In this document: in pieces, positions 10,895-20,615 of the stretch
Layout of the letters: each line of letters opens with the position of its first letter
How positions within the stretch are numbered: position 1 is the first letter of the stretch
DNA from: a virus
IMG/VR virus record: IMGVR_UViG_3300030098_003457
Span: 1 to 32,129 of that record
Reading direction: 5' to 3' (one strand)
DNA length: 32,129 nt
Translations under genes and position numbers: made by a program
Notes under the pieces: model-generated
Told to the model about the DNA's origin: nothing
Seen by the model: only the letters and a program-made list of their open reading frames with translations
The model's database searches: none

Positions 10895-13800
10895 CCGTGC
10901 TCTACGAGTTAGAGGCCCTGTTGTGGGGCGCTGGCTAAGCTCAATAAGTTCTCTCTCAAGCTGGCGTTCGATCCTGTCCACCGCAGCAATGGGATCTCGG
11001 TACGAACCAACCGTTCCACCAAATCCAAATAGTGGGCCACCAAGCCCTTCTTTACGCCACTCAACAGAGTCAGGACCAATGCCAACACCCGCAAGAATCC
11101 GAGGAACATCCTCGATAGCTCGCTTCTGACCAAGCATAAGAGCACCAACTTGGAACAAGCGAAACATGGCGTTGGGTTCTTCTTCTTCAAACCGATATTG
11201 TTTTCCATTCACAAGAGCAATGTCTTGGCGAATCTCATTATTTGGAACCTGTTCTAACTTAAACAAACTGATGAACTCATCCTGCATTCCAAAAGCAGCA
11301 GCAGCGGCAAGGTATTGAGGAGGCATATAGCCATGAGGGGCTCCACTCCTACCATCCAGTGTGGTCACATCAAACAATGCTTGAAGTCGAGGATCACTCA
11401 ATAGAAACTTACCAGTGCCCTTTACTCTTTCACCAATCGGAAAAGAATCCCGATACCTGCTGTCCATGATCAAACCAATGATGTTGGCAATGCCAGTGAA
11501 CGGCTCTGCAAAAGGAATGTCTGGCCCAAGAGAACCAGCAACCCACTCCCTGAACTTGCCCTTGTAGTCTTTCCACAGACGGGTCTTCATCCAGTCAGGC
11601 TCAAGCACCCACTCTTCCATGTCCTTTCTTTGACCATTGATCCAGTTCAAAGTACCAGCCATGTTGTTCAAAGCTCTGCCATCACGAGCAAAGGCAAGTG
11701 CTGTTTCTACTGCCATGTTGTAGCGGAAGGCAAAGAAAGCCATGTTGCGAGATAGTGTTTCGGCTGCTTTGTTGTTGATCGAAGCATAGTCAAGAAGAGA
11801 AGCACGAGCCAATGCAGCAGCATCAGACTGTTTCATGCCTACCTTCAGGGCATTAGCAAACACAGCCATGCGTTGGGCGTTGTCAAACTCCTCAGACACT
11901 GAGGTCCAAATGGTCTTACGGTCTGGCCTCAAGAACTCCCAGTATCGGGTACGGTTGACGCCACTTGTGCCAGGCACCCTAAGCATTGATTCAATAGGCT
12001 TACCACCCGGACCAAGCCTCGATGCACGGATAGCTCCTTGCAAAGTATCAGACCCAAACTCAAACGTAGCTTGAGAGAATCGTAGGGCGTTCTTTTCTAC
12101 CGCTTCCTCAAAAGCCCCTTTCGTCCAGATCTTTCCAGTAGCAGACCTAAAGGCAATGTCACCCTCATTGCCCGTATACATCATGCGAAGAGGATCGTAT
12201 GCACCCGGACCATTGATTCCACCAGCACGCCTGAATGCACGGACAAAGCCCTGTGCCAAGGTGCTTGGTGTCTTGAGTGCAATGTTAAGCGCATAGCCAG
12301 GAACTGTAATGGCACCAATGATTGAGTTGGTAAGTGCGTTGACACCAATAAATCGAGTGCCCGGAATAACAGAACCACCCAGCACACCCGTCACTGTTGT
12401 CTTTCGGGTAGTGTTCCACAACGAAAGAAGCGAAGAACCAAGGAACCTGTCCTGCTCTCTAAGCATGCTGAGTTGTTTTTCGATCTTACCCCTGAAGTCA
12501 GGAGACGCCATCTTGTCTGCGAACTCTCTCATGCGAGAGTCGAACATCATCACCCCGTTCTCACCAAACGGCTTAGACGGATAGGCAAGCCCTCTTAGGC
12601 TCCGCTCTCCAGCAGTAGACTTTGTGCCGAGGCCACTAAACACACCACGCACATCGTTCATGTCAATGCCAGCAACCGACTTGACATAGGCAGGGACAAT
12701 GATCTTCTCAAGCTCGGTAAGCGTAGGGCCGTCAGGGTTCTTTGCCACAAAGCCCTTGATAGCATCCCTTAGATCCTTGATAGAAGCCTGCGTTGTCTTG
12801 GTCATCACGATGCCAGCAACAGTACCCGTAGCTGCGTTGTACATGCGCTGAAGATCGTCTTGGGTTGCAAGCCCACCCCTTGTAAACAGATCACGCATGA
12901 TGGCTGTTGCAATCGTTCGTCTGTCAGCATTACTTGTTTTGAATGCACGACCCGCAATCTTAGACAACTCGTCTGCAAGTTCTTCAGGAATGTCGTTGTT
13001 CTTGGCAATGTTCTTGAACAACTCAATCCTTGCTGACTCGTCTGCACGAGTAGGAACCTTGACCAACAACGAGGGGTAGAGGTTTTCAAAGTTTCTAACG
13101 GCTTGCTTGTAGACCTCTTCGCTGACGTTGTTGACAACATAAGCAGACAACAAAGCACTAAGGTCATCGTCACCAGTCAGCCGTCCATAGAATGTCTGTT
13201 TCTTGATTGCTGACTTTTCTAAGTCAACAGCCCTGCCTGTGCTGCGACGGACAACCTCAATAGCCTCCTTCATTGTCTCAATGGTCAGAGGTTTCTTAGC
13301 AAGACCTGCTTGTCGCAACGCTGCCTGAAGTTCTCCGTTGCCACCAAAGTAGGCATCCAAAGCACCCGGCTGTTTTACACCAAAGAAGATGTTTAGGATG
13401 TTGGAGTAGTCCTGAATGTTGTCGCCGGAACCAACACGGTTGAGCACAGAGTTCATGCCCGCTACTGGATCAGCAGACTTCTGCGCTTCTAAGATCATCG
13501 TCTCGGCTTTTCTTGCCGTGTCGTTTAGCGTCTTGATTGTCTGTTCTTGGAACTCAATCAATGCAGGGTCTGGCGTCTTTCCAAACATCTCTGCTTTGGG
13601 ACGAGCCCACAATGCGCCTTGTTTGTTAGGGTTTGCAACAAGAGCAGCGTAGTCTGATTGACCTTTGAAGAATGCCCGTGTTCCCTTGACTGCTCGCTGT
13701 GCATACTGAGCAACAGCAAGGTTTCTTCCTTGTCCAAGCTCGGCTGCTTTTCTTGACAACAGTTGTGTACCGTCACGGACAGCAAAGGCTGTAATAGGCA

Positions 13801-16201
13801 ACTCATCAAGAATGACTTTGTTCGACGCCAAACTGTGAACAATGTTGTACTCATTACGAGTAATCGCCTGGTTCTTCCTGACTTTATCTAACGTCTTTAA
13901 AACAACAGGAGAGAACGCAGATCGTTTGAATCCTTCTGTTGCAAGGTCAGCAACCGCTTTGCCGTTCTTAAAGCGGAACACCTCGTCTTTGCGAGCACCT
14001 GCACCACGTTTGAGAAGCACATCTGCATCAAGCTTTGTCTTCAAAGCCTTGTTGATCTTGTCTTGATTGGCCTGCCAGACAGGCTTTCTAACAATCAAGG
14101 TAGAGTCACCAGCAAACACAAAGTTGTCTGGAACGTGTTCAGCAGTAAAGCGACGAATCGGATTCTTCATCACGCCTTGCATCACGTTGTGGGCAAGCAC
14201 CGTGTCAGACAGATCCGGGTACAAAGTCTTCATACCCTTAGCAATCTTCATTTCAGCAAGCAGTTCACGTCCACGCTTGTACTTGTTGAGATCATCTACC
14301 ACGTTGGAAAACAGCTTAGGGTTCTTAGCAGCAGTCTGAAGACGCCTAAAGTCCATCAGCGTAGAGAAGCTTTCATTGACCACTTCATCTAAAAAGCTGC
14401 CTTCTTTAATTCCTGCAAAGGTCTTTCTAAGATCGTCTGCTTTGTCAACGGTCAACATCTTGGCGGCAAGGTCAGCAGCCATTTGGTCAGCAATCTTTTC
14501 AGGTGCTTCTACAGCGCCCCGAATCGTAGCGGGCCTACTAAGAGGAATGCCTGCCTCTTCATACACCTGACGTTGCAATCTACGCAATGTAAGCGCTTCA
14601 CCAAGAGACTCAGAAGAGTTAGACCAAGTGCGGACAGCATCAAAGACTTCAGCAACATCGTCTGCCTTTGCTGCTCTTGCAATATTAGAAATCCCTTCAG
14701 ATGTACGGCCTAACGTGTAGGTTCCTGCTTTGAATGGAGCGGCAAATATCTTACCAGGCATGAACACTTCAAGACCAAGTGCCGTGTGTTCCCACCAGTG
14801 AGGAAGCATCCCCTTCTGCTGCATTGCTTGAAGGCCAGTAAGGTTGCTCCAATCACTATTCATCATCTCACCACGAGCATGAGACAACGCTAAATCACGG
14901 AGCCAGTGACCCGTGTTTGCGTTTCGATCAAGCTCGTAGCCCTGACCAAGTGGCACCAAGTTTCCAACAATGGAGCCAGACTGCATAAGCTTTAAAGCGT
15001 CCTGCATAGACTCAGGAAGTACAGAGTCAAAAAACTGACTGACCTTATACATTGGGTCATCAGGGTTAAGGGGTTTGCCAGTAGCAGGATCAACATCCCA
15101 AGTAACGGCTCTCATTACAGGGTAGGTCACAGCACGAGGGATTAGCCCAACATCACGGATAGCAGCACCAAGCCAGCTTTCAGCTACCTCACCAGAGCCA
15201 GGGTCAAAGTTGTGCCATTGGCTGTAAAGACCAAGCCCTGCCTTTGTCCAAATGCTGGCCTCGTCTTGTTGCACACGACTCATCGCCCTGCGTATCATTC
15301 CGGGCGCCGCCTCAGGAACAAGAGGCACACCACTTGGGCCTAAAACTTGACCCAAGTCCTCGAAGGCAAGAGGCGTAATGTAGTCGTATGCCTGCGTTGC
15401 ACGAGAACGAGCCTCTACAAGAAGTTCGTCCTTCATGTCAGCGGGATAATCGCCTTCTGGATCAAGGTTGTTTTCTCTAAGAACGTCTTGCTTGGATTGC
15501 TTGTAGAAGTCACGGTACAAAAGGCGCAATTCGTTTGCTGCAAGCTTAGGAAACTCTTGGTCTGCTACTTTGTTGAACTCTTCTGAGTTCTCCTCAAACC
15601 CCCTGTCTCGTGCAATCTGACGGGCCTTTACTTTAGACTCAATGATTACACGGTCACGAAGAGCATCAATCTCTTGTTCGGAAAAGCCAATCTCGTTTAG
15701 CTGTTGTTGTGTACCAACACGAACATTCTGAGGACCAAGCGACTTTATAAATGCACCAACAGCAGAATCAGCGTCACGAACTTCCTGCTCAGTGGTTCCT
15801 GTGACATGGCGCCCAGCTACAGTTGTTCCCGCAGCAAACTCATCCATCTTAGCCTGGACTTCTGCTGATGCTCTCTCTCCAGCCTCTGCCCAAGTTACAT
15901 CTTCCGACTGAAAGATCTCGTTGCGTCTGGTTGTATACGCCTCACCTTGAGCAACATCAATGTCCAACTGAGTGGTGCCAATGGGGCGGGGAGGAGCATC
16001 AGGAGCCATGTCCTCAGACACAGGCTGTGTGGCTACTGGAGCCTGCTGTTGCTGCTGTAGGTCTTCATAGTACGATGTAATGAATGAGTGGCTTACAGCG
16101 TTACCGGCACCGTACCTTTGGTCATACTCATCAACAACAGAAAGAATCTCAGGAGGCAATGCTCCCCGTTGTTCATCAGTAATCGTAAGGCCCTCAGCCA
16201 T
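10892..16201 (-). CDS. Very large internal virion (ejection) protein, 1769 aa
   Basis: This is the largest gene in the window and is mostly helical, with many A/K/E/R-rich stretches. The N-terminal region is low-complexity (QQQQQAP near residue 50). Around residues 1440-1500 lies a block (MAVFANALKVG, AAALARASLLDY, RNMAFFAFRYNMAVETA) of a type I associate with large ejection or 'polyvalent' phage proteins. A hydrophobic stretch lies near 1260-1300 (VLGGSVIPGTRFIGVNA). I find no lytic transglycosylase signature. It follows the 630-aa and 311-aa helical proteins, giving a gp14/gp15/gp16-like trio of podoviruses. In T7 these form the channel that carries DNA through the cell envelope. Size, order and composition support this; direct homology is unproven. 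Confidence 0.72.
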   Translation of the reverse strand: MAEGLTITDEQRGALPPEILSVVDEYDQRYGAGNAVSHSFITSYYEDLQQQQQAPVATQPVSEDMAPDAPPRPIGTTQLDIDVAQGEAYTTRRNEIFQSEDVTWAEAGERASAEVQAKMDEFAAGTTVAGRHVTGTTEQEVRDADSAVGAFIKSLGPQNVRVGTQQQLNEIGFSEQEIDALRDRVIIESKVKARQIARDRGFEENSEEFNKVADQEFPKLAANELRLLYRDFYKQSKQDVLRENNLDPEGDYPADMKDELLVEARSRATQAYDYITPLAFEDLGQVLGPSGVPLVPEAAPGMIRRAMSRVQQDEASIWTKAGLGLYSQWHNFDPGSGEVAESWLGAAIRDVGLIPRAVTYPVMRAVTWDVDPATGKPLNPDDPMYKVSQFFDSVLPESMQDALKLMQSGSIVGNLVPLGQGYELDRNANTGHWLRDLALSHARGEMMNSDWSNLTGLQAMQQKGMLPHWWEHTALGLEVFMPGKIFAAPFKAGTYTLGRTSEGISNIARAAKADDVAEVFDAVRTWSNSSESLGEALTLRRLQRQVYEEAGIPLSRPATIRGAVEAPEKIADQMAADLAAKMLTVDKADDLRKTFAGIKEGSFLDEVVNESFSTLMDFRRLQTAAKNPKLFSNVVDDLNKYKRGRELLAEMKIAKGMKTLYPDLSDTVLAHNVMQGVMKNPIRRFTAEHVPDNFVFAGDSTLIVRKPVWQANQDKINKALKTKLDADVLLKRGAGARKDEVFRFKNGKAVADLATEGFKRSAFSPVVLKTLDKVRKNQAITRNEYNIVHSLASNKVILDELPITAFAVRDGTQLLSRKAAELGQGRNLAVAQYAQRAVKGTRAFFKGQSDYAALVANPNKQGALWARPKAEMFGKTPDPALIEFQEQTIKTLNDTARKAETMILEAQKSADPVAGMNSVLNRVGSGDNIQDYSNILNIFFGVKQPGALDAYFGGNGELQAALRQAGLAKKPLTIETMKEAIEVVRRSTGRAVDLEKSAIKKQTFYGRLTGDDDLSALLSAYVVNNVSEEVYKQAVRNFENLYPSLLVKVPTRADESARIELFKNIAKNNDIPEELADELSKIAGRAFKTSNADRRTIATAIMRDLFTRGGLATQDDLQRMYNAATGTVAGIVMTKTTQASIKDLRDAIKGFVAKNPDGPTLTELEKIIVPAYVKSVAGIDMNDVRGVFSGLGTKSTAGERSLRGLAYPSKPFGENGVMMFDSRMREFADKMASPDFRGKIEKQLSMLREQDRFLGSSLLSLWNTTRKTTVTGVLGGSVIPGTRFIGVNALTNSIIGAITVPGYALNIALKTPSTLAQGFVRAFRRAGGINGPGAYDPLRMMYTGNEGDIAFRSATGKIWTKGAFEEAVEKNALRFSQATFEFGSDTLQGAIRASRLGPGGKPIESMLRVPGTSGVNRTRYWEFLRPDRKTIWTSVSEEFDNAQRMAVFANALKVGMKQSDAAALARASLLDYASINNKAAETLSRNMAFFAFRYNMAVETALAFARDGRALNNMAGTLNWINGQRKDMEEWVLEPDWMKTRLWKDYKGKFREWVAGSLGPDIPFAEPFTGIANIIGLIMDSRYRDSFPIGERVKGTGKFLLSDPRLQALFDVTTLDGRSGAPHGYMPPQYLAAAAAFGMQDEFISLFKLEQVPNNEIRQDIALVNGKQYRFEEEEPNAMFRLFQVGALMLGQKRAIEDVPRILAGVGIGPDSVEWRKEGLGGPLFGFGGTVGSYRDPIAAVDRIERQLERELIELSQRPTTGPLTRRAR

Positions 16202-18094
16202 TTATCGGTCCACAGAAGCTAATAGGATGTCGTCAATAGAATTGATAAACATTGCATCCAGTGGAGCAAACTCAACATCGTCTATCTGCGCCCCTCTAAT
16301 CTCTACATCTTCAAGGGTAGTAGGGGCTTGTCCACCAAAGACCAAAGGTGCGTCTTCTGTTTCATCACCTAATGCCTGACGGATTGCTTGTTCTTTCAGA
16401 CGAACAGCTTCTTGTTCTCTAAGAGGAGACATTGGGTTTACGTCTGGTCGATACCTGTTGGCCAAAAAGTTGCCAGCGGTAACCACGTTTCTGGTTGGGC
16501 GTTGAGCAGGTGTTCTGTCAAACTCTAAAGGCTCAACACGAACCACGTCTTCGCGTTCTCTGCGCTCTTGAACATCAGCTTGGATATTAGCTTCTGCCTG
16601 CTGTCTTCTTCTTGTAGCCGTGTTGCCTCTTTGTGTTTCGTTTTTTAGCCTTGTCGATGGATCGATTCTTTCTTCAATATCGCTTCCTTGAATCGTCTCG
16701 TCTTCCAACTGGAACGCTGGTTGTGGAGCTTCCCACCCATCAAGTTGCTGCATGGATGCAAACTCAAGCAATTGGTTAAGCGCCACTTGTTTTTGCTCAG
16801 GTGACATTTCATTAAGCCCACCTTCAGAAGTCATCGAGATCAACTGACGAGCTTCTTGAACCATCTTGTCCAAGTTAGCAAAATCACCATTCTTGTTGTG
16901 TGTTGAAAGCTGACCAGCAAGTTGCCAAAGCGTAGGGTTGGCACCGTCAGGCATTAAAGAACCAAAGCGGTTGTAGGACTGACGAGCCCTTGCCGTTGCT
17001 TCATACACAAGGCGTTCGTTTTCGCTCATGGCGTTAAGACGATCGCTTTCTGCTTGAGCAGATGCAAAGCTTGCATCGGCTGCTTCCATCCTACGTTTGT
17101 TGTGCGCTCTAAATCTCATTGCTCCAATAAGACCACCGCCAAACTGTAAGCCCTCCCCAACACCCTGAGTTCTACGGGCCATTTCTTGCTCAAGCATTGC
17201 ATCAAGATCTGTTTCTTCTGCACGTTGAGCACGAGCAGCAGCCAAATCAGCCTGCATCTTCTCGCGCCTTGCCTTGAGTGCATCAACCTCCATCTCAGGC
17301 AAGAAGTCGAAAGGAGCAAAGCCACGGGCCTCCAAGTCATCAGCTACTTGCACAGCACCAGCCGCACCAGTTGGAGCAGACTGCACAGTCCGTGCTGCAC
17401 GAGCACCTTCTGCTTGAACCATATCGTTGTAGGTTCCAACCTTTGCCCTGTTAGCAGGAGTGTTCTCAAGACCAACAAGGTTTAGTGCAGTACCGTTGAT
17501 GACGTTTTCGCTTATATCGCTTTGGGTTCTGCTTGCAGTTGCCCTTAGTGTTCTGCGAATGCCGTGTGCTGCTGCAAGCCTTGTGGTTTCATCAGCAGTA
17601 CCACCCCTCTCAAGGCCATAATTGGCGATCTCTTTAGCCAAGTCAGTACCAATACCTCCCATTTGGCTGGTAAGCGAAGCAATCATTTCACTGTCAGGAA
17701 CGTCTCTGCTTTGAGCACTTTCAAAAGCTTGTGCTGATTCGGCCTGACCTGTAGCCGCTTTAGCAAGCCTGCTCTCTACTTTGGTCATTGCAGAAGTAGC
17801 GCCACGAATAGCAGAGCTTGTAGCCCTTGAACGAGCACGAGAAGCAGCGGCACGGTTTCTGTCTGCTTGAAGCATTGACTGCCTGTTTGCTCTTTCACGA
17901 GCATCAGACACCTGCGCCCAACCTCGGATGTCATCGTCTGCTGCACGAATAGCAGATTCAAGACTCTTGATGTAGGCGTCCTGCTCACCACGCTCTCCAA
18001 CCAACAAAGAACGAGCCTCGGCACGCTGTTTATCCCAGTAATCTACGACTGACTTTGCATAGTAGTCAGTAAACATTTGAGCGTTGCTTGGCAT
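16202..18094 (-). CDS. Internal virion protein, helical, 630 aa (gp15-like position)
   Basis: The product is highly helical and coiled-coil-prone, rich in Ala, Arg, Glu and Gln (ADRNRAAASRARSRATSSA, ALKARREKMQADLAAARAQR, NTATRRRQQAEANIQ). No enzyme motif or membrane segment is seen. It sits between the 311-aa and 1769-aa proteins, overlapping the former by one base and abutting the latter. In size and place it corresponds to the middle ejection protein of podoviruses. A disordered, acidic C-terminus (TLEDVEIRGAQIDDVEF) may contact other particle parts. Role inferred from context. Confidence 0.7.
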   Translation of the reverse strand: MPSNAQMFTDYYAKSVVDYWDKQRAEARSLLVGERGEQDAYIKSLESAIRAADDDIRGWAQVSDARERANRQSMLQADRNRAAASRARSRATSSAIRGATSAMTKVESRLAKAATGQAESAQAFESAQSRDVPDSEMIASLTSQMGGIGTDLAKEIANYGLERGGTADETTRLAAAHGIRRTLRATASRTQSDISENVINGTALNLVGLENTPANRAKVGTYNDMVQAEGARAARTVQSAPTGAAGAVQVADDLEARGFAPFDFLPEMEVDALKARREKMQADLAAARAQRAEETDLDAMLEQEMARRTQGVGEGLQFGGGLIGAMRFRAHNKRRMEAADASFASAQAESDRLNAMSENERLVYEATARARQSYNRFGSLMPDGANPTLWQLAGQLSTHNKNGDFANLDKMVQEARQLISMTSEGGLNEMSPEQKQVALNQLLEFASMQQLDGWEAPQPAFQLEDETIQGSDIEERIDPSTRLKNETQRGNTATRRRQQAEANIQADVQERREREDVVRVEPLEFDRTPAQRPTRNVVTAGNFLANRYRPDVNPMSPLREQEAVRLKEQAIRQALGDETEDAPLVFGGQAPTTLEDVEIRGAQIDDVEFAPLDAMFINSIDDILLASVDR

Positions 18095-19029
18095 TAGATT
18101 CGGCCCCCTGCCCTCATAATGTATTCTCTAAGAACATCAGGATTTCCACCAGCCCTAAGCATAAGTTGGTCGATTAGTGCAGGATCAAGACCTGATCGTA
18201 AAAGTGCTGACTCTGCGCTTTCTGCAAGAAACGACGGACCGAGAGAACCACCAGCGGGAAACAATCCATCGGCTGCCCTACCAGTACCCATAGGCTGGTT
18301 AGCGGCCGCAATATCAGCAGCAGTTTGTCTAAAGCCTCCGCCACTAATCTGCTCAAAGTCAGCGTTTACAGTAGCAGCAGACTGGCCCGCTCTTGCAGCT
18401 TTGTTCTGTGCTTTAAGAGAAGCAGCAGCATCTTCTTTTTGCTTAGCCTGCAACTCAATAGCAGCTTCACGTTCAGAAACAAGCCGTCCAGCATTAGCAG
18501 CTACAGTAGCAGCACTACCAAGAGCAGAAAGGAGCGCCTCTCGTTCTTGTGCTGCACGCTGTTGCTCCAGCGCAGAAAGTTGTGCAAGTTGTTGTTCTTC
18601 TGCACGTCGTTGTGCAACGTCTGCTTCTGCTACTCGCTGACGGGCTTCAGCCATCTCACGACGCTGCTGCGAGGCTTCCTCTTGACCAGCCCTCATAGCT
18701 GCCCCGGCACCTACACCGGTCGTAGCAAGTAGCCCTGCCTGCTGTGCCCTCTGAGCCTGCTGCTGTTGACTAAGAGCACCCTGTGCCTTACCCAACGCCA
18801 CGTTCATTTCTTCATCTGTAAGCCCAAGCTGACCAAGCTCTTGACGGCGCATAAGCTCTTCAAGTTGCTCACGCTGCATGCGCTCGGCGTCAGTCTCACC
18901 ACCCATCAATGCGCCACCAAGCGCACCAACACCAGCGCCAATAGCTGTGCCAACACCCGGAGCTAAAGCCGTTCCAATCGAGGCCCCTGATGCTGCCCCT
19001 TGTGCTGCTGATGTCAATCTACTTGCCAT
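18094..19029 (-). CDS. Internal virion protein, membrane-active N-terminus, 311 aa (gp14-like position)
   Basis: The N-terminus is a small-residue, glycine/alanine-rich segment (SIGTALAPGVGTAIGAGVGA, residues 16-35) able to insert in membranes. A long glutamine-rich coiled coil follows (REQLEELMRRQELGQ, QQQQAQRAQQAG, then QRRAEEQQLAQLSALEQQ). The C-terminus is glycine-rich. This glycine-zipper plus coiled-coil layout is characteristic of the smallest podoviral ejection protein, which enters the outer membrane. It is the first of three ejection-type genes in transcription order. Identification is by architecture and order. Confidence 0.7.
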   Translation of the reverse strand: MASRLTSAAQGAASGASIGTALAPGVGTAIGAGVGALGGALMGGETDAERMQREQLEELMRRQELGQLGLTDEEMNVALGKAQGALSQQQQAQRAQQAGLLATTGVGAGAAMRAGQEEASQQRREMAEARQRVAEADVAQRRAEEQQLAQLSALEQQRAAQEREALLSALGSAATVAANAGRLVSEREAAIELQAKQKEDAAASLKAQNKAARAGQSAATVNADFEQISGGGFRQTAADIAAANQPMGTGRAADGLFPAGGSLGPSFLAESAESALLRSGLDPALIDQLMLRAGGNPDVLREYIMRAGGRI

Positions 19030-19035
19030 GTTGTC

Positions 19036-19701
19036 CTACCTGTAAAACGCTTCAAGGCTAACCGAGAAGTTCATAAGATAACTATAGCGACCCTCGGTTT
19101 CGCCTCTAATCGTAATGGTGTGTTCTCCTTGTCCAAGACCAGAAGACACAAAGAAACCAGACCACACATTCCAGTTGTGAGGTAACCAAAAATCAGATAA
19201 TTGATGACCATCATAAATGTGACGAGTGGCTACTTGTGTTTGGAATGCCCTGACCCCATCAATGTACACAGATGCTCTTGCAAGTGGGCTCTCGGCAAGA
19301 ACTTGAACAGACGGTGTGATTGGGTACGCGGTAAATTGAAACAATACATCAGCCGTTCCTCTTAAAAAGAAACTTGTCCCAGTGTTTGAAAAAGTTGTTT
19401 GTTCTGGATCGTCAGGGGCTCCTCTTGCAGTGGGACCATCTGCAACAAAAGAAAATTCATTTTCATTAGATGTGTATCCACCATTCAAACCGCTTACAAA
19501 ACTGTGCATGTTTACAATGGGATTGTAGTGCCCCCGCATAATGTGCTTTGATTCAACCCAACCATCAGCAGCAATGTCAGCAGCAGCAACACCACCATCA
19601 ACATAATCTTTCATTTTGTCGAGGTTGTCTTGTACGCCTTGACCAGCAGGGTTGGTGGCTAAGATTGCACCCGCTGGCATGGTGACCGGTGTGTACGCCA
19701 T
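19036..19701 (-). CDS. Fibre/decoration-type beta-sandwich protein, 221 aa
   Basis: A short N-terminal adaptor-like region (NLDKMKDYVDGGVAAADIA) with helix and glycine precedes a beta-sandwich, which ends in a strand pair and the sequence SLEAFYR. The adaptor plus beta-sandwich plan is shared with the two upstream proteins (304 and 231 aa), so the three are probably distant paralogues. It overlaps the previous gene by one base. A role in short tail fibres or virion appendages is likely but inferred. Confidence 0.65.
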   Translation of the reverse strand: MAYTPVTMPAGAILATNPAGQGVQDNLDKMKDYVDGGVAAADIAADGWVESKHIMRGHYNPIVNMHSFVSGLNGGYTSNENEFSFVADGPTARGAPDDPEQTTFSNTGTSFFLRGTADVLFQFTAYPITPSVQVLAESPLARASVYIDGVRAFQTQVATRHIYDGHQLSDFWLPHNWNVWSGFFVSSGLGQGEHTITIRGETEGRYSYLMNFSVSLEAFYR

Positions 19702-20615
19702 TAGCTATCCCCCCTCATAACCATGATACTAAGCTGTCCGTTTGACATGGTAAAATCAAAATTGGGAGCACCAGTATAAGGAATTTCCATAAGGCCTGCC
19801 GCATATCGATCAGCTTGCCATGTCGGAACATAAAGCTGTCTGTCTCCTTGGTAAACCATTGGCCCTCGACCATACAACCTAAGCTCATAAACCGTGTATG
19901 CTTGAGTAGCTATATGGCTCCATGAACCATGAACCATGCGGTCAGTCAACGCATCACCAGAATCCGCCTGCCCTTCCATTGAAACAAATGAGATTGAATC
20001 TGTCTTTGCGTTCGAGTTGTTGAATGTCACACCTGCGCTTGGGCCAAAGTTGTTGACAAGGTTTACCTCGTTTGTAAGCATCTCATGCGTTCCTGCACCT
20101 GTTAGCTTCCAAGTGGGAAAGATTACCAAACCAATGCCGTCAGCAGGGTTTCCTTCTTTTCCAACCCCAACACTGTTGTCTCCACAAGAAGCAAATGCCG
20201 AATCGCTATGTTTTTTTAGGTAAATCGTATAATGAATGCGAATCAGGTCACCAGACGCAATGGCAAGGTGGCCGCCAGGAAGACCAGTAAAACTGATAAC
20301 AAGGTCGGGGTTTGGCCCAGGGCCGGGTGTCCCACCATTCAACTCAAACTTCTGAGTTCCGTTCTGTGCAGAATAGGTTGTATCTACAATAGCGCCGGAG
20401 TTTAAGTTGTCAGTTGCACTCAAATAAACCAATGGTTCCATGCGACCAGTAGAGTACGCATGAGTTGTAAGTTGACGCTTATCAATCCCTTCTGACCTTA
20501 CGTTCTCTTCATTGATAGAACCAGTTGCTGTAGCTACAGCAGAGAACTTGTTGTTGGCATCGGTGCGATCGGTGGTTTCACCGGCTTCAAAGTTGGTTGT
20601 GCTGATTGTGCTCAT
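19701..20615 (-). CDS. Fibre/decoration-type protein with adaptor N-terminus, 304 aa
   Basis: The N-terminal 55 residues (NFEAGETTDRTDANNKFSAV, INEENVRSEGIDKRQLTTH) follow the pattern of phage fibre N-termini, in which a D-A-N-x-x-F segment and an 'ENVRxxGI' segment form a particle-attachment domain. The rest is beta-rich (DLVISFTGLPGGHLAIASGD, GIGLVIFPTWKLTG, AYTVYELRLYGRGP), consistent with a receptor-binding or oligomerising sandwich. It is the middle of a three-gene tandem set, joined to each neighbour by a one-base overlap. Host specificity may reside here; untested. Confidence 0.66.
   Translation of the reverse strand: MSTISTTNFEAGETTDRTDANNKFSAVATATGSINEENVRSEGIDKRQLTTHAYSTGRMEPLVYLSATDNLNSGAIVDTTYSAQNGTQKFELNGGTPGPGPNPDLVISFTGLPGGHLAIASGDLIRIHYTIYLKKHSDSAFASCGDNSVGVGKEGNPADGIGLVIFPTWKLTGAGTHEMLTNEVNLVNNFGPSAGVTFNNSNAKTDSISFVSMEGQADSGDALTDRMVHGSWSHIATQAYTVYELRLYGRGPMVYQGDRQLYVPTWQADRYAAGLMEIPYTGAPNFDFTMSNGQLSIMVMRGDS

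Noticed and set aside
12309-17485. Plus-strand open frames of 60-110 codons inside the large ejection-protein genes
   Set aside because: They are antisense shadows of long coding frames, without ribosome-binding sites or family-like features.
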